Positions 29,199 to 38,468 are shown, counted from the stretch's first letter. The stretch: 64,000 nucleotides of DNA from Sporolactobacillus sp. CQH2019 (GCF_028765345.1 NZ_JARAJZ010000001.1:496001-560000), one strand, 5' to 3'. Program-made: numbers and translations. Notes: generated by a model from the letters alone, not told the origin.

Positions 29199-29819
29199 TT
29201 ACTTTGCGCCGCTGCCGCGCTTTTTAGCAATAATAACCAAAGTGACGACTGCCAGAACAGCTGAGATGACGGACAGAAGGAGGGCGATAATCGAAAGAAC
29301 GAAAGCGCTCCGGCCGGCCGGCTGACCGGCACTCGCACCGTCAGCTGGACCGCTGACGATCTGAGTGATTGCATGAGGCGTTTCAGCACCCGCCTTTTGT
29401 GTCCACTCAACAATACTTCCATCCTGATAGTACTGATACGCATTCCACGCTAACTGGGTATTTTTCTTAGGATTCAGTGCCGTAAACTGGAATTGCTGAA
29501 ACTGGCCAGGAGCAATGCCCTGACCCTTCGCCGACCAGGTGACGGTCTGAATATTGCCGTCGGCTCCCTTCGCCGTTGTTACGGACCAGCCGGGCACTGC
29601 CTGATAGTCGACAAACTCAACCTGACCGGGGACGCGCAAAGCTACTTTAATTGTCGGCACGTTCTTTTCCGTCGGTACCTGAACCGTATACGTCTCATAA
29701 GCCCCCGCCTGAGACTGGACCGGTTTCACCGCCACGTGTGCGGAAGCACTGGTTTGAACAATAAAGAATAGAGCAAGGCCAAGAAAAGCAGCGATGATTG
29801 TTTGAAAAAAGCTTCTCAT
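29199..29819 (-). CDS. ycnI: YcnI-type copper-binding membrane protein (DUF1775)
   Basis: 206 residues. After a signal peptide (to about residue 27) the mature chain begins HVAVKPVQSQAG; the N-terminal His forms the copper brace in YcnI, with a Trp in TVTWSAKGQGI. A linker leads to a C-terminal membrane span (about 172-198) and a short basic tail. It lies 24 bases after ycnJ, as in the B. subtilis copper operon. Confidence 0.92.
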   Translation of the reverse strand: MRSFFQTIIAAFLGLALFFIVQTSASAHVAVKPVQSQAGAYETYTVQVPTEKNVPTIKVALRVPGQVEFVDYQAVPGWSVTTAKGADGNIQTVTWSAKGQGIAPGQFQQFQFTALNPKKNTQLAWNAYQYYQDGSIVEWTQKAGAETPHAITQIVSGPADGASAGQPAGRSAFVLSIIALLLSVISAVLAVVTLVIIAKKRGSGAK

Positions 29820-29843
29820 TTTCAGGTACCCTCTTCCTCCTGC

Positions 29844-31547
29844 TTAATTATTAATTTTAACAATGATGTCCTTATCAAGATCCTGAAACGAATTCGTTAA
29901 AGCGTGGATCCGGATCAAATAACGGCCGCTCATAATAAACGTGTCATTAACGGGCACGCTCCCCTTGCCCAGTTCTTTTAACGGATACTGAACCTTAGTC
30001 GAGCCCATATCCATCTCCAGCGATTTGATTGTCAGAACCGCCTGCTGCAAATCCGCCGCCGGTTTCCCTTTCCGGGTCACTGCCAGTGAAATCGTATTCC
30101 CGCCGACTTTTCCGGGCGTGACTTTTACCTTAAAATCATAACCGCCGGCTTCGGCTGAGGACTGATTCGACGCCTGCAGCGCCGCCGTTCCCTGTGACGA
30201 TTTCAGAATCCGGTCGGGTATCGGAGGGGGGCTATTCGACAGCGCCGCTGCCGCCAGCAGCACGGCCAGTCCGACCGCCAGTTCGCCGATCACACTCCTC
30301 TTTAGAAACTGAGCAGGCCGGCGGCGGACACGCAGAAAGGAATAAAGGGCAAACAGCAGCATCACTCCGAGAAGGGCCGCCTTGATCAGCAGCAGCCATC
30401 CGTATAAGGATGTGTATAGCGAGCGCAACGTCGGCAGATGAATCACACTGCCGATGACCCCCGACAGTAAGATCAACGCAACAAACGTCAGAGCAAAAGG
30501 CGAAAACCGGTTGATCGTCTGCCGGTAAATCATTTTCTGCCGTTCTGCCGGATGATCCTGTTTTATTAAGCCCGGCAGGAACAAGATGCAAATCAGCGAG
30601 CCGAGCCAGACCGACGCGGACGACAGATGCAGAAAATCGGCAGACACCGCCAGGATACGGATTGGAATACTGTTGACACTGGCGGCATGTCCGATCCACG
30701 CCTTTGATAAGGCAAATACCAGCATCAGGAAGATCAGGCCCGTCCAGAGAACATGAGCGGTTCTGTCTGATCGTGACCTGAACAGCCAATAATGACTCAG
30801 AAAGCATAGAATCAGAATGGCAAGCTGCACAAACCATAGGGTTCCGAATGATGTGGAAAAGAGCGTCGCCTTCAGTGACTGAACATTGAGCGACTGAAGC
30901 CAGCTCACGCCGGCATTCAGTGTCACTTGCAGCGGCAGCGAAAGCATGACCCCAAAGAGCAGGATCCCTGCCGCCGCATTGAGCGCAATTTTCATTGTTC
31001 TTCGTTTAAACAGGAATAGATCATGTGCCGTATAAATGAACTTTAAAAAGAACAGCAATCCAAGATAAAATGATAAACCGCTGTACAGTATCCACCTGAT
31101 CGCCAGATTATCCGCACGGGGAAGATTGCCGGCTGCCGCTGTATCCGGCGGCGGGGATTGGATCCTGCCGGGATGGCCGACCTGAAAGGCAATGATCCCG
31201 TTAACGGGATGGCCGTCCGCTGAAATCACTTTCCACTTGATCCAGTAGTAACCCGTCGGCAGGCGCCTGTTTAAATAGTTTTCCAGTATCGCCGGATTGT
31301 GCGGATCGGTACGGACCTGATTTGTGTCGACGCGGTGCCCGAATTGATCGAGCACGTCGAGAGAGAAGAAGGTCGGCTGAATTTTCTCGTCAAACTGTAT
31401 TTTGACTTGTTTCAGGTTGCCGCTGACTTGCTGCTGCGCAGCAGGATCAGAGCGGATAATGTAAGCATGTGCCGAAGCAGTATTGGCAGACAATAAAAAA
31501 AACAAAGAAAAAACAATCCACGCGCAGATCTTTTGTTTCATCATCAC
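29844..31547 (-). CDS. ycnJ: YcnJ: CopC-CopD fusion copper protein
   Basis: 567 residues. A signal peptide precedes an N-terminal CopC domain starting at the metal-binding HAYIIRSDPAA, with the WKVISADGHPVNG block. A CopD-like membrane domain (about residues 145-450, eight probable helices) follows, then a C-terminal YtkA-like external domain (GYDFKVKVTPGKVGG to SMGSTKVQYPL-type residues). YcnJ is implicated in copper acquisition under copper limitation in B. subtilis. No YcnK regulator is adjacent. Instead the gene follows a sulfonate-type binding protein by 61 bases. Confidence 0.92.
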   Translation of the reverse strand: MMMKQKICAWIVFSLFFLLSANTASAHAYIIRSDPAAQQQVSGNLKQVKIQFDEKIQPTFFSLDVLDQFGHRVDTNQVRTDPHNPAILENYLNRRLPTGYYWIKWKVISADGHPVNGIIAFQVGHPGRIQSPPPDTAAAGNLPRADNLAIRWILYSGLSFYLGLLFFLKFIYTAHDLFLFKRRTMKIALNAAAGILLFGVMLSLPLQVTLNAGVSWLQSLNVQSLKATLFSTSFGTLWFVQLAILILCFLSHYWLFRSRSDRTAHVLWTGLIFLMLVFALSKAWIGHAASVNSIPIRILAVSADFLHLSSASVWLGSLICILFLPGLIKQDHPAERQKMIYRQTINRFSPFALTFVALILLSGVIGSVIHLPTLRSLYTSLYGWLLLIKAALLGVMLLFALYSFLRVRRRPAQFLKRSVIGELAVGLAVLLAAAALSNSPPPIPDRILKSSQGTAALQASNQSSAEAGGYDFKVKVTPGKVGGNTISLAVTRKGKPAADLQQAVLTIKSLEMDMGSTKVQYPLKELGKGSVPVNDTFIMSGRYLIRIHALTNSFQDLDKDIIVKINN

Positions 31548-31608
31548 TCACCCACTTGCTCGCTCTGCAATGATTACAGCTGCCATGAAGCCCCAATCAT
31601 TGCCTGCA

Positions 31609-32616
31609 TCATTGCTGCCGCGCAGACGATAGGATATAGTTTCCTATATTATAGCGTTTTTTTATAAGTTTAAGGCTGACCAGATCGTCCACCCGCTGCT
31701 GCTGCTCGCGGACCATTCCCGGGAAGAAGGATGAGGTGCCGAACAGCTTATCATCGAAAACGGACAGCCATTGCAGATGTGACACATCTGTTTTTTCCTT
31801 CAGCAATGCTGCCGCAGTATGCGGATTCGTCTGGATCGTACCGTCCGCCTGTTGAATCGCCGCCATGATTCTGTCGACCGCTGTTTTATCTTTCCTATAT
31901 ATAGAATCATTCACTACATAAACATCACGATTGCTTTGAAACGACGACTGTGCAGCCAGTTTCATGAATCCGGAACTCAGTGCTTTGCTCTGGTACGGCT
32001 CTCCTACGGCCAGTGCATCGATTGAACCGCTTTTCAATTGATACAGTCCCTGTTCAGGGGTTATGTAGACAGAATGGATATCCGTTAAGGACAGATGAGC
32101 CGTTTTCAGCATCTGGGCCAGAAAGAAATGCTGGTTGGAAAACCGTTCATAGCCGATCTTTTTCTTCCGTAAATCTTTCAGGGAATGAATCGGCGAATTC
32201 TTGCGGACAAAGATTCCCTGAGCGTTCGGATTGGGCGGCTCTGCAGCCAGATAGTCTATTTTCGGCTTGTCCGCGTGCTGGAAAACAGGTACCGCATCGC
32301 CGACAGCGGCAAAATCGACCCGGCCTTTATTCATTGCCGCAAAAATCGCGCTGTCATCCGGGTATTGAATCCACTGGATGACGGTTTTTGCCTTCTTTAA
32401 GCGCTTCGTCAAATTCTGATTTGCCTTAACAAGGTTCAGCGTGCTGTCTTTTATATAACCGATCCTGATGATTTTTGTACGCTCGGCCCCGGCTCCGGAA
32501 CAGCCGGCGAGCAAAAGGCCGAAACAGATGCAGAAAAGTGAAAGGAACCGGAGCATTCTCTTGCTCACAGCGATCATCGCAGGGTGTTTTATTAATGGGA
32601 CAGTCCTTTTTTCCAT
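31609..32616 (-). CDS. ABC substrate-binding lipoprotein, SsuA/TauA-like (second of two)
   Basis: About 335 residues. A lipobox (LLLAGCSG, Cys near residue 39) is followed by an NMT1/SsuA-like bilobed domain: IRIGYIKDSTLNLVK, GRVDFAAVGDAVPVF, then DLRKKKIGYERFSNQHFF. Aliphatic sulfonates or related organosulfur compounds are the usual ligands. The annotated start overlaps the permease by 25 bases; a later GTG or ATG (near 32565-32556) is equally plausible. It is only distantly similar to the first binding protein of this operon (34183-35232), so the transporter may take two ligand classes. Confidence 0.85.
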   Translation of the reverse strand: MEKRTVPLIKHPAMIAVSKRMLRFLSLFCICFGLLLAGCSGAGAERTKIIRIGYIKDSTLNLVKANQNLTKRLKKAKTVIQWIQYPDDSAIFAAMNKGRVDFAAVGDAVPVFQHADKPKIDYLAAEPPNPNAQGIFVRKNSPIHSLKDLRKKKIGYERFSNQHFFLAQMLKTAHLSLTDIHSVYITPEQGLYQLKSGSIDALAVGEPYQSKALSSGFMKLAAQSSFQSNRDVYVVNDSIYRKDKTAVDRIMAAIQQADGTIQTNPHTAAALLKEKTDVSHLQWLSVFDDKLFGTSSFFPGMVREQQQRVDDLVSLKLIKKRYNIGNYILSSARQQ

Positions 32617-33368
32617 CCGGTCAGTCTCTTTTCAATTATAGTAATAATAAAATTAATGGCCAGCCCTAATAGTGCCAGAATGACAATTCCTCCGTACATA
32701 CTGGGAATATGAAAAGTCTGCTGAGCCGTGAGTACAAAGATGCCGAGTCCGGAAGGCGCTCCGATCATCTCGGCGGCGACAAGCGCCGTGATCGAATAGG
32801 CGCCTCCCAGCCGGATGCCTGTCAGAATTCTCGGTATCGATGCCGGAACAACGACCTTTCTGAAGATATAAAACTGAGAAGCGCCCATTGAAATTGCCGA
32901 GTTAATCAGCAGCTTTTCGACATTTTCCACACCGTTGATCGTATTCAGCAGAATCGGCCAAAACGCCGACCAGAAGATAATCGCGTCCTTCGACAATTCG
33001 CCGATTCCAAGGAAAAGGATAAAGACGGGAAACAGGGCGAAAGACGACATCTGTCTGAAAAACTGCAGCACGGGATCGACGATTGCTTCAAGCCGTCTGA
33101 ACCATCCGAGCGTGACCCCCAGGGCTATCCCGATCACAATGGCCAGAAGAAATCCGGTCAGTGAACGCTGGAGGCTGCTGATCAGGTTGCCCCATATCTC
33201 CCCCGACGCGAAAAATTGGTAAATGGCCGCTGCGACCTGCACAGGTGAGCTCAAATAGGCTCTATCGACGATACCGAAAGAAACCACAGCTTGCCAGATC
33301 AGCAGAAGTAAGATCCAGCCGATTGATTTATCAAAAATGACCATGAATTTTCTTCTCAAAACCACCAT
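32592..33368 (-). CDS. ABC transporter permease, SsuC-like
   Basis: 258 residues with about six membrane spans and the EAA-type loop (INSAISMGASQFYIFRKVVVPASIPRILTGIRLG). Other family blocks are GEIWGNLISSLQRSLTGF and the C-terminal MYGGIVILALLGLAIN. It belongs to the nitrate/sulfonate/taurine permease family. It lies 12 bases after the ATPase gene. Confidence 0.92.
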   Translation of the reverse strand: MVVLRRKFMVIFDKSIGWILLLLIWQAVVSFGIVDRAYLSSPVQVAAAIYQFFASGEIWGNLISSLQRSLTGFLLAIVIGIALGVTLGWFRRLEAIVDPVLQFFRQMSSFALFPVFILFLGIGELSKDAIIFWSAFWPILLNTINGVENVEKLLINSAISMGASQFYIFRKVVVPASIPRILTGIRLGGAYSITALVAAEMIGAPSGLGIFVLTAQQTFHIPSMYGGIVILALLGLAINFIITIIEKRLTGWKKGLSH

Positions 33369-33380
33369 TCCCTCTTCGGA

Positions 33381-34172
33381 TCATTGTAAGGAATTCACCA
33401 CTTCATCCTTAATCAAGCTCCACAGATATTTTCTTATCTCGGAGAATTCATTTGCATTTCGCATGTCGACCGTACGGTTTCTGGGCAGTGTGATCGGGAC
33501 AATTTCCTTCACCTTTGCCGGCCGGCTGGTCATCACCGCAACACGATCGCCGAGAAAGATCGCTTCGTCGATCGAATGGGTCACAAACAGAACCGTTTTC
33601 TTTTCCACTTCCCAGATTCTCAATAATTCCAGCTGCAGCATTTCCCTCGTTTGCGCATCCAGTGCCGCAAAGGGCTCGTCCATCAGCAGAATCGCCGGAT
33701 TATAAGCCAGCGCCCGGGCAATCGCCACCCTTTGCCTCATCCCTCCCGAGAGTTCGTGCGGATAACGGAGTGCGAATTTTTTTAGACCGACTCTGTCTAA
33801 ATAATTTTCTGCGATTTCCTTTCTCTTTTTCTTTTTTACGCCGCGTATTTCCAGTCCGGCCGCGACATTGTCTAAAACCGACCGCCAGGGAAAAAGGGCA
33901 TAGCCCTGAAAAACAACGCCGATATTTCTATTGACGCCATTGAGGAGTGCCCCCTCCACTTTGATCTGCCCGCTGGTTTGTTTATCCAGGCCGGCCAGTA
34001 TATTCAGAAATGTTGACTTCCCGCAACCGCTGGGTCCTAAAACGGTCAGAAATTCGCCCTCATTGACCGACAGATTAAAATCATTAAGAACGGTCAGGGT
34101 TTCGTTCCTGCCTTCTTCATTTTTCACTGCAAATTGCCGTTTTAAATGTTTGGCTACAATGACCTGATTCAT
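33381..34172 (-). CDS. ABC transporter ATPase, SsuB-like
   Basis: 263 residues. Walker A GPSGCGKST near 46, Q-loop VFQGYALFPW, signature LSGGMRQRVAIARAL, Walker B ILLMDEPFAALD and the switch THSIDEA, typical of the nitrate/sulfonate/taurine importer group. Start ATG at 34172 after a G7 run; the longer upstream frame lacks support. Ten bases after the binding-protein gene. Confidence 0.93.
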   Translation of the reverse strand: MNQVIVAKHLKRQFAVKNEEGRNETLTVLNDFNLSVNEGEFLTVLGPSGCGKSTFLNILAGLDKQTSGQIKVEGALLNGVNRNIGVVFQGYALFPWRSVLDNVAAGLEIRGVKKKKRKEIAENYLDRVGLKKFALRYPHELSGGMRQRVAIARALAYNPAILLMDEPFAALDAQTREMLQLELLRIWEVEKKTVLFVTHSIDEAIFLGDRVAVMTSRPAKVKEIVPITLPRNRTVDMRNANEFSEIRKYLWSLIKDEVVNSLQ

Positions 34173-34182
34173 ATTTCCCCCC

Positions 34183-35232
34183 CTACTTGCCCGCGTAGGC
34201 AATGGAACTGCTCTTGGCATACGGATTATATCCATTGGTAGCAATCGCAGAGGCTTTGATCTTGCCTTTAGGGATCTGGTTGGCATTTTCCAGCGTATTA
34301 ATCCAGTACTGCAGCGGCTGCTGCTGAATCACTAAGTTCTTGACGTAAGCGTAGCGCTCGACCTGACTGACGTTCATGTGCAGCCGTTTAGCGATATATT
34401 CCCGTGCCTGTGTCGGATGAGCATCGACCCAGTTGGCCGTTTTCGCAATGATGCCGACGAATTCCTTAACTTCCGCCGGATGCGCCCGCAGAAATTTGCC
34501 GTTTACTGTGTACGGCTGCATGCCGCTTAAGCCGTGATCAATGTCCCAGTCGCTGAACAGATCCTTAAGATTCTTGTTCTGCTGCGCAATACCCGACTGC
34601 GGCGGATGAATGATTGCCAGATCGATTCTTTTTTGATCCAGCGCCTGTTCCAGCTGCTCGTTCGGCATTGCGACCCATTTAATTTTAGCGGGATCGACAT
34701 GATTTTCACGCAAATATTTTTTGGTTACATATTCAGCACAGGCACCGAACCCATTCATGGCGATCGTCTTTCCTTCAAGATCTTTCAGATTTTTGATGCC
34801 CGAATCTTTGCGGACAAAATATTTCATGTGCGGTGCATTCTGCAAGGTTTCATTGCCGGCTGAAATGATTTTGACATCCGCTCCTCCGGCGACCGCCGAT
34901 ACCGTCAGTGAGGCCATCCGTGTACCAAAATCAATATCCCCCGTGCCGACCAGCGGAATGACCTGGTTCGCGTCAATTTTGCCGACATACTTCGGCTGAA
35001 TATGAGCATTTTTAAAATAACCGAGGTCTTGTGCCAAGTAAACGAGATCGAACGTCGGATTATCCGGATATTTAAAATAAACCACATTTCCTTTCTCCGA
35101 TGAACCGGATGTTCCCGGCTTTTGAACCGAACATCCTGAAATAGCGATCAGAAGAATGCACAGTGACAAAATCAACGGCCATTTAAAAACCGAGGAAACC
35201 GACCTGCCAGCCATCTTCATCATAACCCCCAA
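34183..35232 (-). CDS. ABC substrate-binding lipoprotein, SsuA-like (first of two)
   Basis: 349 residues. A lipoprotein signal with ISGCSV (Cys near 34) precedes an NMT1/SsuA-like fold: NPTFDLVYLAQDLGYFKNAHIQ, VPLVGTGDIDFG-type residues, and GKTIAMNGFGACAEYVTKKYL. First gene of the leftward operon binding protein, ATPase, permease, second binding protein. A good promoter lies upstream at 35336-35365. Ligand inferred as an organosulfur compound from the adjacent FMNH2-dependent monooxygenase and FMN reductase. Confidence 0.88.
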   Translation of the reverse strand: MGVMMKMAGRSVSSVFKWPLILSLCILLIAISGCSVQKPGTSGSSEKGNVVYFKYPDNPTFDLVYLAQDLGYFKNAHIQPKYVGKIDANQVIPLVGTGDIDFGTRMASLTVSAVAGGADVKIISAGNETLQNAPHMKYFVRKDSGIKNLKDLEGKTIAMNGFGACAEYVTKKYLRENHVDPAKIKWVAMPNEQLEQALDQKRIDLAIIHPPQSGIAQQNKNLKDLFSDWDIDHGLSGMQPYTVNGKFLRAHPAEVKEFVGIIAKTANWVDAHPTQAREYIAKRLHMNVSQVERYAYVKNLVIQQQPLQYWINTLENANQIPKGKIKASAIATNGYNPYAKSSSIAYAGK

Positions 35233-35335
35233 TATTTTTTTAATTTTTGTTGCCCGCCGAGCTGTCTCTCCGTTTCATCGTTCATCTTCCAAACGCTAAA
35301 TTGAAACAAAATTGTCGAAATTGAAGAGTGAATTC

Positions 35336-35365
35336 AGTATAATCATGACAATTCACATCTGTCAA
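35336..35365 (-). promoter_or_regulatory. Promoter of the sulfonate-type ABC operon
   Basis: Minus-strand TTGACA (35360-35365), 18 bases, TATACT (35336-35341), about 105 bases upstream of the first binding-protein gene. Confidence 0.7.
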
Positions 35366-35489
35366 CTATTATTTAGTTTTTCTATGAACCCATTTATCAG
35401 GCACTTGCCGGCCTGCAAGCTTCAAAATCGATCGGATTCCGCTGCAGTACAAATGGCTCCGGCCCTTTTATCATGCGGTCTGAACGCAA

Positions 35490-35519
35490 TTGACCAATAT
35501 TTTTTTGTATATATACAAA
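35490..35519 (+). promoter_or_regulatory. Promoter of the LLM/ATP-grasp/SsuE operon with a dyad over its -10
   Basis: TTGACC (35490-35495), 16 bases, TATACA (35512-35517). A perfect 16-bp palindrome, TTTGTATATATACAAA, spans 35504-35519 and covers the -10, as a repressor operator would. The leader to the ATG is about 150 bases. I cannot assign the regulator; a sulfur regulator of CymR type is one possibility. Confidence 0.5.
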
Positions 35520-35670
35520 CTCAGATTTTTCTGATTGCTAATAGTCTAGTAAAGTGCTAGGATTTTAGTGAAATGATGTATGTTTCGTCACATATTACGT
35601 CTCTTTCATGCCTGGATTGCTTGGACGTATGCGTGATTAAAGTCATTGTCTATTGACTGGAGGGGTAAAC

Positions 35671-36735
35671 ATGATTAAATACGGTTTTTGGGCACCGGTT
35701 TTCGGCGGATGGCTGCGGAATGTCAAAGACGAACAGATGCCCGCCACATTCGACTACGTTAAAAAGGTGGCACAGACGGCGGAGCAAAATGGATTCAGTA
35801 CGACTCTGATTCCGGAACTGAATCTCAACGACATAAAGGGTATTGCATCTCCGTCATTGGAAGCCTGGTCGACAGCGGCGGCACTGGCCGCCGTTACCAG
35901 CAAGCTGGAGATTATGGTGGCCGTCAGGCCGGTTTTCCACAATCCGGCACTCACCGCAAAAACTGCGGCAACTATTGACCGGCTCAGCCACGGACGTTTT
36001 TTGCTTAATGTCGTCTCCGCCTGGTGGAAAGAAGAAGCCAGACAATACGGAGCTGAATTCACGGCCCATGATGAACGGTACGACCGGACAAAAGAATTCG
36101 TCACTATCATCAAAGGCCTGTGGCGCGACACGCCCTTCAGTTTTTCAGGAAAATATTACCATATGAAGGATACGTATCTCAGTCCGAAACCGGTTCAACA
36201 GCCAGGCATCCCGTTATATGCCGGCGGAGAAAGTGAAAAAGGGAGGCAGACGATTGCAGAGAGCTGCGATGCATATGTGATGCACGGCGGATCAGTCGAT
36301 GAAATTGCCGGAAAAATCAGCGAGATGAAAGAGCGCCGCCGCAAGCTGAACCAAAAACCCTTCTCTTCTTTCGGGATGGCGGCTTTCGTCATCTGCCGGG
36401 ATACGGAAGCCGAGGCAGAGGCGGAACTGGCCCGCATAACCGACGTCAGGGAGGCGGCCGGTTATGCCGGTTTCAAAGATTTCGTCACCGAATCGCAGCT
36501 TGAACGAAAAATCCAGCTGCAAGATTATTCGGTGTCCAACCGCGGCCTGAGGCCGAATTTTATCGGAACAGCGGAACAGATCGCCGACCGTATTCTGGCT
36601 TATGAACGGATCGGCATCGAACTGCTGCTGCTCCAGTTTTCTCCGCAGCTGGAAGAAATGCAGCGTTTTTCCGAACAAGTGATACCGCTTGTCGAAAAGA
36701 AAAGGGCTGAAAATCGTGTGTCGCCGCAGGCATAA
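35671..36735 (+). CDS. LLM-class FMNH2-dependent monooxygenase (SsuD/SfnG-like)
   Basis: 354-residue TIM-barrel luciferase-like monooxygenase of the alkanesulfonate/dimethylsulfone group: YGFWAPVFGGWLRNV at the N-terminus, AATIDRLSHGRFLLNVVSAWW, HDERYDRTKEF, SPKPVQQPGIPLYAGGES and the C-terminal FIGTAEQIADRI. Such enzymes use reduced FMN from a separate reductase and O2 to cleave C-S bonds. The reductase candidate is two genes downstream. Start ATG at 35671, five bases after GGAGGGG. Exact substrate unknown. Confidence 0.9.
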   Translation: MIKYGFWAPVFGGWLRNVKDEQMPATFDYVKKVAQTAEQNGFSTTLIPELNLNDIKGIASPSLEAWSTAAALAAVTSKLEIMVAVRPVFHNPALTAKTAATIDRLSHGRFLLNVVSAWWKEEARQYGAEFTAHDERYDRTKEFVTIIKGLWRDTPFSFSGKYYHMKDTYLSPKPVQQPGIPLYAGGESEKGRQTIAESCDAYVMHGGSVDEIAGKISEMKERRRKLNQKPFSSFGMAAFVICRDTEAEAEAELARITDVREAAGYAGFKDFVTESQLERKIQLQDYSVSNRGLRPNFIGTAEQIADRILAYERIGIELLLLQFSPQLEEMQRFSEQVIPLVEKKRAENRVSPQA

Positions 36736-36798
36736 TCGCAGCGTGCCGCTTTGTATCCGGATAAATTAAAAAGAACGGCCAAACAGGAGGGTCCACCT

Positions 36799-37764
36799 AT
36801 GGGAAAGATTTATCTTATTCATGAAAATGACGACTGGACGAGACATTTGACCGCACGGCTTGACGAACTGCATCTGCCCTATGAATCCTGGTTCCTGTCG
36901 GAAGGTCTCGTCGATCTGACAGCCGAACCGCCGGAAGGTATCTTTTACAGCCGGATGAGCGCTTCATCGCATACCCGGGGGCACCGCTTTGCTCCGGAAC
37001 TTGCCGAAGGTGTATTTGCCTGGCTGGAGCATCACGGACGCACGGTTTTCAACGGGAGCCGCGCGCTGCGGCTGGAAGTAAGCAAGATCAATCAGTATAC
37101 TGCCCTGCAGGCGCACGGTTTCCTGACGCCGAAAACGATCGGTGCGGTCGGGAAACAGAACATCCTCGCAGCCGCTCATCGTCTCGGCCCCGTTCCCTTT
37201 ATTACGAAGCATAACCGCGCGGGCAAAGGGCTCGGCGTGCAGCTGTTCAAATCGATCAATTCGCTGAAAGACTATCTGTACAGCGAGCGATACGAAGAAC
37301 CGATAGACGGCATAACACTGATTCAGGAGTACATCCGCCCCCCTGAATCCTTTATCACACGGGCCGAGTTCGTCGGCGGAAAATTCATCTATGCGGTACG
37401 TGTCGACACATCGGAAGGTTTCGAACTGTGCCCTGCGGACAGCTGCCAGATTAACGACGCTTTCTGCCCGGTCGGCACCGAAGCTGAGGTAAAGCCGAAG
37501 TTCCGGATTATTGAAAACTTTGACGAGCCGATCATTGCACGTTATGAGGCCTTTCTAAAAGATCAGCAAATCGCCGTCGCCGGCATCGAGTTCATCCGCG
37601 ACTCAGACGGCACGCTCTACACGTACGACATTAACACCAATACGAATTACAATTCCGAGGCCGAAGCCGAGGCCGGCAAGTACGGGATGCTGGAAGTCGC
37701 AAAATTTCTGGGAAACGCTCTGGAAAGGGAACAGGCCGGAAACGGGACAGCTGTGAATTCATAA
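36799..37764 (+). CDS. ATP-grasp ligase (RimK-like)
   Basis: 321 residues with the ATP-grasp fold of the RimK/alpha-L-glutamate-ligase group. Visible are NGSRALRLEVSKINQY (central domain entry), the ATP-binding lysine segment PFITKHNRAGKGLGV, the hinge LIQEYIRPPESFITR, and the Mg-binding GIEFIRDSDGTLYTYDINTNTNYN. These enzymes join a carboxylate to an amine through an acyl phosphate. Placed 63 bases after the monooxygenase and about 100 bases before the FMN reductase, it is presumably part of the same pathway, but I know no sulfonate pathway with this step. RBS AGGAGG precedes the ATG. Confidence 0.85.
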   Translation: MGKIYLIHENDDWTRHLTARLDELHLPYESWFLSEGLVDLTAEPPEGIFYSRMSASSHTRGHRFAPELAEGVFAWLEHHGRTVFNGSRALRLEVSKINQYTALQAHGFLTPKTIGAVGKQNILAAAHRLGPVPFITKHNRAGKGLGVQLFKSINSLKDYLYSERYEEPIDGITLIQEYIRPPESFITRAEFVGGKFIYAVRVDTSEGFELCPADSCQINDAFCPVGTEAEVKPKFRIIENFDEPIIARYEAFLKDQQIAVAGIEFIRDSDGTLYTYDINTNTNYNSEAEAEAGKYGMLEVAKFLGNALEREQAGNGTAVNS

Positions 37765-37862
37765 GCGGCAAAACAAGCATGCCGCACAGACGGGTTTTGA
37801 TCGCCCGCCGAAACGGCGTGACAGGAAGATGAATCGTTTATTAAGAAAGGAGGGCTTTCCGG

Positions 37863-38417
37863 ATGAAAATGATAACGGTTATCTCCGGATCCTATGGTTT
37901 ATTGTCACGATTGAACGGACTTGTCGACTATGCCGTGCACACGCTGAAACCGGCGTTTCATGTCTCTGTCATTCATGTGCACCAACTGCCGCCCGCAGCA
38001 CTGATCGCGGCAAACAGCCATGATCCGGAAATTACCGCGGCTAATTGTCTGGTAGCCGAAAGCGACGGTGTCATTGTCGTGACACCAACGTTCAAAGCCG
38101 CCTACTCGGGAATTTTAAAAACTTATCTGGATCTGCTGCCACAGCATGCACTGGCTGACAAAGTTGTACTGCCGCTGGCCATCGGCGGATCTCCGGCACA
38201 TGTGCTCGTCCTGAACTATGCACTGCAGCCGGTTCTGTCCGAGCTGGGTGCTCAGCGGATCATTCACGGCGTATACGTGCTGGATCGCCAGATTTCAAAA
38301 AACGAAACTTCATTTTCACTCGACCGTGAGGCTGCCGGCCGCCTCGATCCGGCACTGCAGCAATTTGCAGCAGCTCTGGAACAGAACCCGCTTCACACGC
38401 TGACAATTAAAAATTGA
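37863..38417 (+). CDS. NAD(P)H-dependent FMN reductase (SsuE-like)
   Basis: 184-residue flavodoxin-like NADPH-dependent FMN reductase: VISGSYGLLSRLNGLVDYA at the N-terminus, the ADGVIVVTPTFKAAYSG-type flavin loop, LPLAIGGSPAHVLVLNYAL. It should supply FMNH2 to the monooxygenase of this operon and possibly to the two others at 41.9-44.3 kb. RBS AAAGGAGGG. A strong bidirectional terminator follows. Confidence 0.88.
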   Translation: MKMITVISGSYGLLSRLNGLVDYAVHTLKPAFHVSVIHVHQLPPAALIAANSHDPEITAANCLVAESDGVIVVTPTFKAAYSGILKTYLDLLPQHALADKVVLPLAIGGSPAHVLVLNYALQPVLSELGAQRIIHGVYVLDRQISKNETSFSLDREAAGRLDPALQQFAAALEQNPLHTLTIKN

Positions 38418-38468
38418 ACCCTTCACAAAGTGATGGATTCTGACAAATTCATGATCGGCCCATTCAAA

